Below, in pieces: positions 1 to 7,715 of a DNA stretch of 64,000 nucleotides (positions within the stretch are counted from its first letter, which is position 1; every line of letters starts with the position of its first letter). Position numbers and translations under genes: made by a program. The notes beneath the pieces are model-generated. The model was not told where the DNA came from, did not search any database, and worked only from the letters and a program-made list of their open reading frames with translations. The stretch spans positions 62,001 to 126,000 of the forward strand of contig RIAY01000001.1 in NCBI GenBank assembly GCA_003833075.1. Reading direction: 5' to 3'. This DNA is from Muribaculaceae bacterium Isolate-036 (Harlan) (GTDB lineage Bacteria; Bacteroidota; Bacteroidia; Bacteroidales; Muribaculaceae).

Positions 1-1
1 T

Positions 2-1168
2 TCGTGCTGGATTGTTCACACCAATCCTGAAGTTCATAAAATATTGAATGACAACCTTGCTGATTCTCCTCTCTATAACGGTCAGATCAGAAGTATCGGT
101 CCGCGTTACTGTCCGAGCATAGAGACCAAGATCGTGACTTTTGCCGATAAGGATAGTCACCAGCTTTTCCTCGAGCCGGAGGGAGAGACCACGGAGGAAT
201 ATTATATTAACGGTTTTTCCAGCTCACTTCCTTGGCAGGTCCAGATGGAAGCTTTGCGTCATGTTCCGGCGTTGGAGAATGTTCAGTTCTATCGTCCCGG
301 CTATGCCATAGAATATGACTTCTTTGATCCGACCCAGCTTACCCATGATCTGCAGACGCGCCTTGTCGGCGGGCTTTATTTTGCCGGTCAGGTGAATGGA
401 ACTACCGGTTATGAGGAGGCTGCGGCACAGGGTCTGATGGCTGGCATCAATGCCGCGCGTCGCAGTCGCGGCGAGGAGGGGATTGTTCTCGGCAGAGAAC
501 AGGCGTATATAGGCGTGCTTATTGATGATCTTGTTACAAAGGGTGTCGATGAACCATATCGAATGTTCACATCGCGTGCTGAATACCGTATACTTCTTCG
601 TCAGGATGATGCAGACATGCGTCTTACTCCGCTCGGTTATGAAATTGGTCTTGCTACCCGGGAGCGTTATGATGCGATGCAGAGTAAGCGCGCCCAGCGC
701 GACGCATTGATTGCTTTCTGTGAGTCTTACCTTGTAAAAGGCACGGAAGAGATGAATGCATTCCTTGTGGAGAATGGAACAACTCCGCTTTCTGCATCCG
801 TGCGTCTCGTGGAGCTTGTGAAACGACCTCAGCTTTCGATCACCGCTCTTGCATGTAGCCTTTCGCGTCTTGCGAAGGAGATTGGCAGGATGGAGGAGGA
901 GAGACGGGAGGAGATTGTGGAGTCTGCCGAGATATTGATAAAATACGGCGGCTATATCTTGCGCGAGCGCGAGCTTGCCGAGAAGCAGTCAAGGCTCGAA
1001 TATGTCAGGATTCCGGAGTCGATGGACTTCGAGGGTCTGACCGCGTTGTCTACAGAGGCGAGACAGAAGCTGGCGAGGCAGCGTCCGGCAACAATCGGAC
1101 AGGCTTCGCGGATACCGGGGATTTCGCCGGCTGATATTAATGTGCTTCTGTTACTGTTGAATAGGTGA
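2..1168 (+). CDS. mnmG: tRNA uridine-5-carboxymethylaminomethyl modification enzyme MnmG, C-terminal part
   Basis: MnmG (GidA) works with MnmE to modify the wobble uridine of several tRNAs, using FAD. The gene is open at the left edge of the window: the frame is already coding at base 2 ([15 protein letters not shown]). About 388 residues remain of a protein that is usually near 620, so the FAD-binding GxGxxG end is missing. Visible family landmarks are the NGFSSSLP stretch, the [18 protein letters not shown] segment near residue 130 of the visible part, [22 protein letters not shown]-like text after it, and the helical C-terminal domain ending [17 protein letters not shown]. A TTG at 44 can be read as a start but is internal. 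The stop lies two bases before a parS-like palindrome, and mnmG is classically an origin-side gene. Confidence 0.97.
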   Translation, partial: [388 protein letters not shown]

Positions 1169-1170
1169 TA

Positions 1171-1190
1171 ATTGTTCCACGTGGAACAAT
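1171..1190. other. parS-like centromere site (20-bp perfect palindrome)
   Basis: The sequence ATTGTTCCACGTGGAACAAT is a perfect palindrome. Its core TGTTCCACGTGGAACA matches the widely conserved bacterial parS motif bound by ParB. It begins two bases after the mnmG stop codon. parS sites cluster near the replication origin, so the site suggests that this end of the window is origin-proximal. The ParB-binding role is inferred from the motif. Confidence 0.85.
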
Positions 1191-1198
1191 GCGCGAGG

Positions 1199-1268
1199 AT
1201 AGGGCGAGATGGGGATGAATAGGGATGTATGGGGCTGAATAGGGCTGGATGGGGCTGGATGGGGATGG
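1199..1268 (+). repeat. G-rich 10-bp tandem array, 7 units
   Basis: Seven consecutive 10-bp units fit the consensus ATRGGGMTGK (for example ATGGGGCTGG, ATAGGGATGT). The period is exact, with no spacer. The G runs recur every 10 bases, so four adjacent runs meet the simple G-quadruplex pattern. The array ends 35 bp before the apt start. Related arrays lie at 4172-4241, 19222-19261 and 24367-24444, all with the G-rich strand on top. Confidence 0.9.
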
Positions 1269-1303
1269 GTGTGTTAAAGGAAATATTAATTAAAGATAAA
1301 GAT

Positions 1304-1831
1304 ATGATGGAAATCGAAGAATTGAAGAAGATTATTCGGGATGTGCCCGATTTTCCCTCGAAGGGAATCCTGTTTCGCGACCTTACAACTATGATCAAGG
1401 ATGGCGAGGCTCTACATGTTACAGGCAAAGCCCTCGCGGACCTTTACCGCGATAAGGGCGTGACCAAGATCGTGGGTATCGAATCACGCGGATTCATCGG
1501 CGGCTCGATAATGGCGTATGAACTCGGTTGCGGATTTGTGCCTGCCCGTAAACCGGGTAAACTCCCCGCTGTGACTATCAAGAAAGCTTATGCAAAGGAG
1601 TATGGCGTGGATACCATCGAGATGCATAATGACGCAATTACGGAAGATGATGTCGTTGTCCTCCACGATGACCTGCTTGCTACCGGCGGTACCATGCGCG
1701 CATGCTATGACCTCGTGAAGACGATGAATCCGAAAAAAATATATATCAATTTTATCGTCGAACTTACCGATCTGAACGGTCGCGAGAATCTCCCGGAAGA
1801 TTGCGAAGTGCTCTCTCTTCTTAAATACTGA
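1304..1831 (+). CDS. apt: Adenine phosphoribosyltransferase
   Basis: Converts adenine and PRPP to AMP in the cytoplasm (purine salvage). The 175-residue product matches the family's usual length. The PRPP-binding loop is HDDLLATGGT at residues 121-130, and the ESRGFIGG motif lies near residue 60. The frame is open from 1229, but those first 25 codons are the translated G-rich 10-bp array and have no family similarity. The ATG at 1304, followed at once by a second ATG at 1307, gives the normal N-terminus (MEIEELKKIIRDVPDFP). The gene sits between mnmG and uvrC in the same direction. Its leader contains the parS-like site and the repeat array, so transcription or translation may be affected by that repeat. 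The family call is secure; the choice between the two adjacent ATGs is open. Confidence 0.96.
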   Translation: MMEIEELKKIIRDVPDFPSKGILFRDLTTMIKDGEALHVTGKALADLYRDKGVTKIVGIESRGFIGGSIMAYELGCGFVPARKPGKLPAVTIKKAYAKEYGVDTIEMHNDAITEDDVVVLHDDLLATGGTMRACYDLVKTMNPKKIYINFIVELTDLNGRENLPEDCEVLSLLKY

Positions 1832-1870
1832 TTCAATAAATATGACATTGATTCGATAAAGAAGGGTAGA

Positions 1871-1956
1871 ACCGGAGAACGCATTGAATCGGTGCATACG
1901 GAAATAACCGGAGAAAATATTGATTAGATGAATACGGATAAAACCGGAGAAAATAT
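1871..1956 (+). repeat. 36-bp tandem repeat spanning the uvrC start
   Basis: The 9-mer ACCGGAGAA recurs at 1871, 1907 and 1943, an exact 36-bp period. The first two units are similar along their whole length; the third diverges after about 14 bases, inside the uvrC frame. The annotated uvrC ATG (1928) lies inside unit two, where unit one has GTG. Because 36 bp equals 12 codons, unit gain or loss would keep the frame. Confidence 0.8.
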
Positions 1957-3922
1957 CGAAGCAACAGGAAACCCCGATGATGTCGGGGTTTCTTCATCTT
2001 CTGCAAGCCGTAGGAATATAAGGAAACTTCTCGCAGGAACAGGGAGAAATATCGATGAATTCGGAGGATTCGATATAGAGATAACTCCCGACCGGACAAA
2101 AGAGGATATATTCAATAACCGTCCCGGAGAACAGCTACGGGAGAAAATTCTGAATCTTCCGGAGCTGCCGGGAGTGTATATGTATCTTGACCGCTCCGGA
2201 AAAGTTATATATGTTGGTAAGGCGAAGCGTCTGAAGCGGAGAGTATCTTCTTATTTCAACCGCTATCATGAAGTGACGCGTACAAATCTTCTTGTGCGCA
2301 ATATCGTTGACATGCGTTTTATCGTGGTGCCGACGGAGGAAGATGCCCTTCATCTGGAGAACGCGATGATAAAGGAATATCAGCCGCGTTATAATGTCTT
2401 GCTGAAGGATGATAAGTCATACCCATGGATAGTGGTGACAAAAGAACTGTATCCGCGTGTGTTCATGACGAGAGAGAAGGGCATTCATGGCCGTTATTAC
2501 GGACCGTATGCCAATCAGGCGGCGGCAAAGGTGGTGCTTCAGTTGATACGTGAGGTTTACCCGCTGCGCAGTTGTCGTCATACGCTCGAAGAGAAGGGTA
2601 TCGCACGAAACAGATATTCGCTCTGTCTCGACTATCATATACATAAATGTCTCGGACCGTGTCGCGGACTTGTCAGTCCGGAGGACTATGGTAAATACAT
2701 AACGAGGGTGCGCCAGATACTCAACGGTGAGACTGTGGAACTCGAGAATGTTTTGAAGGATGAGATGTCGAGACTCAGTGAGGAGTGGAAATTCGAGGAA
2801 GCACAGGTTGTCAAAGAAAAATATGAGGCTGTAAGGAAATATAACGCCAAGAGTGTTATTGGCGAGGCTTCGGAAAGTTCGGCGGATATGTTCGCCTACG
2901 TGGAGAATGAAGACCGTGCTTTTGTGAATTTCATGCATCTCAACAGGGGAGCGGTGACACAGAGTCTTAATCTTGAGTATCGCCGTCAGAAAACAGATAT
3001 CACCCGGGAGGAGATTCTTTCCATGGCTGTTGCCGAGATAGGCGAGCGCTTTGACAGGGAATTCAAGGAGGTGATAGTGCCGTTTATGCCGGATGTGGAG
3101 TTCGAGGGAGTGAGATTTGTGGTGCCGTCACGAGGTGATAAAAAGAAAGTGCTGGATGTCGGTGTAAAGAATGCCACGCAATATATGCACGATGTCGAGA
3201 AGCAGGCGGAGAAACTGAATCCCGAGAGGGGTGTGGAGAAATTGATGGCGCAGATGAAAAGTGATTTCCGTCTGGAAACGGAGCCGCGCCATATAGAATG
3301 TTTTGACAACTCCAACATCCAGGGCACAAATCCGGTCGCGAGTTGTGTGGTCTTCCGGAATGGAAAACCGGCTCGTCGCGATTACCGCCATTTCAATATA
3401 AAGACTGTTGTCGGCGCAAACGATTTCGCTTCCATGAAAGAGGTCCTTCACCGTCGTTATACGCGTATGATGGCTGAAGGGGAGTCGTTGCCGCAGCTGG
3501 TTGTCGTCGATGGAGGCAAAGGACAGCTGAGTGCTGCCGTCGAGGCATTCGACGAGATGGGAATCCGGGGCATAGTCGCCCTTGTAGGCATAGCCAAGAG
3601 GCTCGAGGAGATTTATTTCCCCGGTGATTCACTGCCGCTCTACATCGACAAGAAATCGCAGAGTCTCAGGGTGATACAGGCATTGCGCGATGAAGCTCAC
3701 AGATTCGGCATCACCCATCATCGCAATCGGCGAAGCAAGTCTCAGACTGTTAGTGAATTGGATTCCATCAAGGGTATTGGTGACGCGACATCCGCCACAC
3801 TCATGAAAGAATTCAGGAGTCTTAAGCGCGTGAAAGAGGCGACGCTTGAGGATCTTGCCGCCGTGATCGGTAAGGCAAAAGCGACCTCTGTCTACAACCA
3901 TTTCCATTCTCCGGATAACTAA
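1928..3922 (+). CDS. uvrC: Excinuclease ABC subunit C
   Basis: UvrC makes the two incisions either side of a DNA lesion after UvrAB loading (nucleotide excision repair). Domains in order: GIY-YIG nuclease (LPGVYMYLDRSGKVIYVGKA, about residue 78 onward), a UVR motif for UvrB binding (WKFEEAQVVKEKYEAV, about 290-305), the RNase H-like second nuclease (ECFDNSNIQG and VVVDGGKGQL), and C-terminal helix-hairpin-helix DNA binding (LDSIKGIGDATS). At 664 residues it is about 50 longer than usual. The extra N-terminus is Ser/Asn/Thr-rich, has no family counterpart and begins inside a 36-bp tandem repeat, so the true start could be downstream. A hairpin terminator follows at 3981. Confidence 0.96.
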   Translation: MNTDKTGENIEATGNPDDVGVSSSSASRRNIRKLLAGTGRNIDEFGGFDIEITPDRTKEDIFNNRPGEQLREKILNLPELPGVYMYLDRSGKVIYVGKAKRLKRRVSSYFNRYHEVTRTNLLVRNIVDMRFIVVPTEEDALHLENAMIKEYQPRYNVLLKDDKSYPWIVVTKELYPRVFMTREKGIHGRYYGPYANQAAAKVVLQLIREVYPLRSCRHTLEEKGIARNRYSLCLDYHIHKCLGPCRGLVSPEDYGKYITRVRQILNGETVELENVLKDEMSRLSEEWKFEEAQVVKEKYEAVRKYNAKSVIGEASESSADMFAYVENEDRAFVNFMHLNRGAVTQSLNLEYRRQKTDITREEILSMAVAEIGERFDREFKEVIVPFMPDVEFEGVRFVVPSRGDKKKVLDVGVKNATQYMHDVEKQAEKLNPERGVEKLMAQMKSDFRLETEPRHIECFDNSNIQGTNPVASCVVFRNGKPARRDYRHFNIKTVVGANDFASMKEVLHRRYTRMMAEGESLPQLVVVDGGKGQLSAAVEAFDEMGIRGIVALVGIAKRLEEIYFPGDSLPLYIDKKSQSLRVIQALRDEAHRFGITHHRNRRSKSQTVSELDSIKGIGDATSATLMKEFRSLKRVKEATLEDLAAVIGKAKATSVYNHFHSPDN

Positions 3923-3980
3923 CAATTAGAAGAAAAATAACGAATCAGTTCTGGTTATTTGTATGGGGTCTGACGGGTAT

Positions 3981-4027
3981 AAACACGAATGCAGCCGGTT
4001 TCGCAACCAGCCGCATTCTCGTGTTTT
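3981..4027 (+). terminator. Probable terminator hairpin after uvrC
   Basis: AAACACGAATGC pairs with GCATTCTCGTGTTT (two-base bulge) around an inner stem GGTT/AACC with loop TCGC. It is followed by a T-rich stretch. The remaining interval to 4363 holds a G-rich array, a 20-bp palindrome and no credible gene. Confidence 0.6.
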
Positions 4028-4171
4028 CCATAATACTTTTTCGAACTAACCTAACATCATGAAACGATTTTCTTATGTCACTATAACATCGGCTTTATGA
4101 AAAAAGTTATTTCTTTCACAAAAAAAAGATGATTTTTTTATTTCGCTTCAGTTTCCGCTGTTGGGGGATAT

Positions 4172-4241
4172 ATGGGGGGATATGGGGCTGGATGGGGCTG
4201 TATAGGGCTGTATGGGGATGTATAGGGCTGTATGGGGATTC
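4172..4241 (+). repeat. G-rich 10-bp tandem array, 6 clean units
   Basis: Six exact 10-bp units (ATGGGGCTGG, ATGGGGCTGT, ATAGGGCTGT, ATGGGGATGT, ATAGGGCTGT, ATGGGGATTC) run from 4182, preceded by a degenerate G-rich unit. It belongs to the same family as the array before apt and lies in the 441-bp gap between uvrC and the OmpA-family lipoprotein gene. Confidence 0.9.
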
Positions 4242-4327
4242 TGATTGAGGCTTTCGGGCTTCGCGGCTTCACAGGGAACTGCGGCTTCAGAGAACATGAT
4301 GCGGACTCGGGTGTTTTTAAAGAGTAA

Positions 4328-4347
4328 GAAGCTGTTTAAACAGCTTC
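4328..4347. promoter_or_regulatory. 20-bp perfect palindrome upstream of the OmpA-family gene
   Basis: GAAGCTGTTTAAACAGCTTC is perfectly self-complementary and lies 16 bp before the ATG at 4364. It has no loop and no T run, so it looks more like a dimeric protein-binding site or an mRNA leader hairpin than a terminator. Its function is unknown. Confidence 0.6.
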
Positions 4348-4363
4348 CAAGGAAAACACATTA

Positions 4364-5149
4364 ATGAAAAACACAAAATTTGAGATTATGAAAAAGAGAG
4401 GATTTATTATGAAAGGTTCGGCTGCCGCTCTGGCGGCTGTGTTGCTCCTGTCGGGGTGCTCTTCGATTAAGAATACGTGGGACGGCATGAGCCAGACAGG
4501 ACAGGGTGCGACAGCTGGCGGAACAATAGGTGCAGCCGTTGGCACAGGAGTCGGAGCATTGATAGGCGGCGGCAAAGGCACCTGGATCGGAGCCCTTGTC
4601 GGTGGCGCGCTGGGTGCAGGAACAGGTGCTCTCGTCGGCAACCATATGGACAAACAGAAGAAAGCGCTCGAAGAGCAGCTCTCGCAGATGCAGGATCAGG
4701 AAAACCGGAACTCACAGGACATACAGGATATCAAGGTTCAGATGGTCAAAGACCGCAACGACCTTGATGCCATCAAACTTGTTCTTGGAGACGCCGTACT
4801 TTTCCAGACAGGCAAAAGCAATCTTTCCGCAGCCGCCGATGCCACGCTCAACCGAGTCGCATATAATCTGAAGCAGTTCCCCGACACCGATGTCACCGTA
4901 GTAGGATATACCGACAACACCGGCAGCGAGCAGCTCAACCAGAATCTTTCCGAGAAAAGAGCCGAGAGTGTGGTGAGCTATCTCGAATCGCAAGGCATCG
5001 CAGCATCTCGTCTGAAAGCAGTCGGGATGGGGGAGAACGATCCCGTGGCATCCAATTCTACAAGCGAAGGTCGTGCGCAGAACCGTCGCGTAGAGATGTT
5101 TATCACCGCTGACGCGCAGATGATCAGCAATGCTCGGCAAGGGAAATAA
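4364..5149 (+). CDS. OmpA-family outer-membrane lipoprotein with glycine zipper (YiaD-like)
   Basis: Likely anchored in the outer membrane by lipid and bound to peptidoglycan. A signal peptide ends in the lipobox LLLSGC. Next comes a glycine-zipper segment (GGTIGAAVGTGVGALIGG and ALVGGALGAGTGALVG, about residues 45-90), then a charged coiled-coil-like stretch (KKALEEQLSQMQDQENRNSQ), then the C-terminal OmpA domain (VVGYTDNTGSEQLN, and RAQNRRVEMFI near the end) that binds peptidoglycan. Three in-frame ATGs (4364, 4388, 4409) would all give workable signal peptides; 4388 or 4409 would give the more usual length. A perfect hairpin overlaps the stop codon. The gene stands alone, with a long leader that carries a palindrome and a repeat array. 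Confidence 0.92.
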   Translation: MKNTKFEIMKKRGFIMKGSAAALAAVLLLSGCSSIKNTWDGMSQTGQGATAGGTIGAAVGTGVGALIGGGKGTWIGALVGGALGAGTGALVGNHMDKQKKALEEQLSQMQDQENRNSQDIQDIKVQMVKDRNDLDAIKLVLGDAVLFQTGKSNLSAAADATLNRVAYNLKQFPDTDVTVVGYTDNTGSEQLNQNLSEKRAESVVSYLESQGIAASRLKAVGMGENDPVASNSTSEGRAQNRRVEMFITADAQMISNARQGK

Positions 5150-5163
5150 ATCTTCCCTTGCCG
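5135..5163 (+). terminator. Hairpin overlapping the stop codon of the OmpA-family gene
   Basis: CGGCAAGGGAA and TTCCCTTGCCG form a perfect 11-bp stem with a 7-base loop containing the TAA stop. There is no strong T tract after it, so termination efficiency is uncertain. Confidence 0.6.
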
Positions 5164-5522
5164 GGGGTTGTATTGCGTTTTGTATGCGATAAAAATGCGA
5201 TGGTTGGAAAAATGAAAGCGTATTGAAGTTTCAGCTAATAATTTGAATTAACAAAATTAACGCTCCGGATATTAAGGTAATTTAACATTAATTAACATCG
5301 GGGGGGTAGAACGATATTTTATTATTAACTTTACGCCCGAAAAATTGACTTTGCTTTGAACTTAACCGATCTAACATAATCGGCTATACTTTAAAGATGA
5401 TTTTTTGATGCCATCGCATGGCTTCCCCAACATTGTAACAGTAGGCATGAAGGTAGACTCGTAAAGAGTTTACCTCTTTGCCGGATTATATAATCACCAG
5501 GGAGTGAGCAAAAAACTACAGA
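5164..5522. other. Leader of the pilus locus, no gene seen
   Basis: No coding frame is credible here. It contains a run of seven G at about 5301-5307, a TAACTTTAC box at 5336 that loosely resembles the Bacteroidetes -7 element, and a short stem CCGAT/ATCGG near 5367-5385. It presumably holds the pilus operon promoter, but no single site is convincing. Confidence 0.5.
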
Positions 5523-6122
5523 ATGAAACACCTATTCTTCATCATTGTTGCGGCGCTGTCAGCTTCATTTTGCGCCCACGGTCAGGTAGCCGTCAAAACC
5601 AATCTGCTATATGATGCCACAACCACGCCCAATATCGGTGTCGAGGTCGGTGTCGGAGGTAAATCGACTGTAAATCTTGTCTATGGTCTTAACGCCTGGA
5701 GCTTCAATTCCGACAGCCACGGCAAGCGTTTCGCCAAGCACTGGGTGCTGATGCCGGAATACCGCTGGTGGCTGTGTTCCCGATTCAGCGGTCATTTCTT
5801 TGGTGTGCACGCCATGGCGGGGCAGTTGAACGCCGCCAATGTCGATCTTCCGTTGCCCGGAGGTTTCGTTAGCGGACTTAATCTTCGCGAAGCCGTGAAA
5901 GACGCCCGTTATCAGGGTCCCTTTGCCGGTGTCGGCGTGACCTACGGTTATCAGTGGGCACTTTCCCGCCATTGGAACATAGAGGCGGAGATCGGTGCCG
6001 GCTATGCCCACATGTGGTATGACAAATACCCCTGTGGCGAATGTGGGCTTCGAATGGAGAAAGGACACGCCAATTATCTTGGAGTCACCAAACTGGGGCT
6101 CTCGATTATGTATGTATTTTAA
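5523..6122 (+). CDS. DUF3575 outer-membrane beta-barrel protein of the pilus locus
   Basis: A 199-residue exported protein. The signal peptide (MKHLFFIIVAALSASFCAHG) is followed by the DUF3575 opening AVKTNLLYDATTTPNIGVEV. Alternating hydrophobic strands and a C-terminal Phe (LSIMYVF) fit a small outer-membrane barrel. Conserved-looking aromatic motifs include HWVLMPEYRWWLCSRFSGHF and YGYQWALSRHWNIEAE. DUF3575 genes are commonly first in Bacteroidia fimbrial loci, and here the gene leads the seven-gene set, with 13 bp to the next gene. The exact role in pilus assembly is not established; a scaffold or porin role is an inference. Confidence 0.85.
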   Translation: MKHLFFIIVAALSASFCAHGQVAVKTNLLYDATTTPNIGVEVGVGGKSTVNLVYGLNAWSFNSDSHGKRFAKHWVLMPEYRWWLCSRFSGHFFGVHAMAGQLNAANVDLPLPGGFVSGLNLREAVKDARYQGPFAGVGVTYGYQWALSRHWNIEAEIGAGYAHMWYDKYPCGECGLRMEKGHANYLGVTKLGLSIMYVF

Positions 6123-6135
6123 TTGAAGCAAGGGA

Positions 6136-7602
6136 ATGAAAACAACAATAGCAACACTTCTCGCCGCCATCGCTTTTCCGGCAATGGCAGCTGTTACATC
6201 CACCACCTCCCTGAAAGTGGAGAACCAGCAGGCACGCCGTGTGGACAGCGTGCTCAGGCTCACCGCCGACATCAATCTTGACGGGGTTTCACTACCCTCT
6301 ACACGTCAGTTTTTTCTCACTCCGGTTCTTGAAGACAATGCGGGTAATTCGGAGGTGCTCCCTTCTCTTCTTGTCAACGGACGCTCCATGCAGATAGCAT
6401 GGGAGCGCAAGAGTCTCGGCGGCAAATTCCGCGGCAGCCATGATGTGGCGAAAGCCGTGCGCCGCAACAACGGCAAGGCACAGACGGTGGAATATTCCGC
6501 CGAAGCAGTTCTTGAGAAATGGATGTGGAGACCTGATGCTTCCGTAAGATGGGTGGTCGACACCTGCGGATGCGGTCATGAGCAAGGTTCGCGTGCAGGC
6601 GAGCCTGCGCTGTTGGGTCTCAATCCCGCCGGCAAGATGCGCGTTGCATACGTCACACCGGCTGTTGCTCCCCTCCCGGTGTCTGTTCACGACGGCGAGG
6701 CTCATGTAAACTTCGAGGTCAACAAATCCGACCTTCATGACCAGCCATTCCGCTGCAAGAACGGAAAGGTGATCGACAACCGCGGGCAACTCCGCGTGAT
6801 CGATGACTCGATCCGTTACGCGCTCGCCGACAAGAATGTGGAGATCGCAGGGCTCAGCATCTGCGGTTACGCATCGCCCGAAGGCACTTACCTCTCCAAC
6901 GAACGACTTGCCACAGATCGTTCGCGCGCTCTGTCGCAATACATCACCGGACGCTACAACATACCCGCCGGTGTCAGCAAATATGACGCCGTAGCCGAGA
7001 ACTGGGAAGGTCTGCGTCGCATCGTGGAGACGACTCCCGCCCTCAGCGAGACGCAGCGTCGCGAACTGCTGGCACTCATCGACCGTCCCGTATACGGACC
7101 GTCAGACTACGATGCCAAAGACCGTGAACTCAAGACCGATCCCCGCTTTGCCGCGCTTTACAGAGAGACCATTCTTCCCGAATGGTATCCGTCATTGCGC
7201 ACCACAAAGTTCAAGATCACAACGCGTCTAAAACCCCTCTCCGACGAAGCTCTTGCCGAGGTGATACGCAGCACACCGGAGAAGATGTCGCTCAACCAGA
7301 TGTTCCGCGTGGCGCGTCTCTATCCTGAAGGTTCGGATGATTTCTACCGCGTGATGCAGACCGCGCTCGAATATTTCCCCGAAGACGAAACCGCCAACCT
7401 CAACATGGCGTCAGCAATGCTTCACAGAGGTGATCTTGAGGGAGCGCGCAAATATCTCGACAAGGCAGGTGACACCCCCGAGGCTCTCAATGCCCGAGGC
7501 ATCCTCGCCACATGGGAAGGTGAACTCAAAGAGGCTGACGCGCTCTTCCGCGCCGCCGGGGCTTTGCCCGAGGCGGCAAAGAACGCCGAGATGATCCGCT
7601 GA
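6136..7602 (+). CDS. DUF3868 / OmpA-like protein of the pilus locus
   Basis: A 488-residue exported protein with signal peptide MKTTIATLLAAIAFPAMAA. The N-terminal half (about 25-190) fits the DUF3868 beta-rich domain. A central OmpA-like segment (VEIAGLSICGYASPEGTYLS, about residues 235-260) could bind peptidoglycan. The C-terminal part has TPR-like helices (ETANLNMASAMLHRGDLEGA and following). It is tightly linked to the DUF3575 gene before it and precedes the shaft fimbrillin, the usual Bacteroidales pattern. Such proteins probably tie the pilus machinery to the cell wall; this is inferred from the domains and context. Confidence 0.85.
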   Translation: MKTTIATLLAAIAFPAMAAVTSTTSLKVENQQARRVDSVLRLTADINLDGVSLPSTRQFFLTPVLEDNAGNSEVLPSLLVNGRSMQIAWERKSLGGKFRGSHDVAKAVRRNNGKAQTVEYSAEAVLEKWMWRPDASVRWVVDTCGCGHEQGSRAGEPALLGLNPAGKMRVAYVTPAVAPLPVSVHDGEAHVNFEVNKSDLHDQPFRCKNGKVIDNRGQLRVIDDSIRYALADKNVEIAGLSICGYASPEGTYLSNERLATDRSRALSQYITGRYNIPAGVSKYDAVAENWEGLRRIVETTPALSETQRRELLALIDRPVYGPSDYDAKDRELKTDPRFAALYRETILPEWYPSLRTTKFKITTRLKPLSDEALAEVIRSTPEKMSLNQMFRVARLYPEGSDDFYRVMQTALEYFPEDETANLNMASAMLHRGDLEGARKYLDKAGDTPEALNARGILATWEGELKEADALFRAAGALPEAAKNAEMIR

Positions 7603-7715
7603 CTTGCGAAAACGATACCTGCAACACCTGAAACGAGGCACATCATGAATATTTGACTTGCCTGAATAAATAGAATTAACAACAATAATAATAATTTTCA
7701 CTAAAACTAAAGGAA

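Noticed and set aside
1229-1303. 25-codon N-terminal extension of apt
   Set aside because: The codons are the G-rich 10-bp array; the normal family N-terminus begins at the later ATG.
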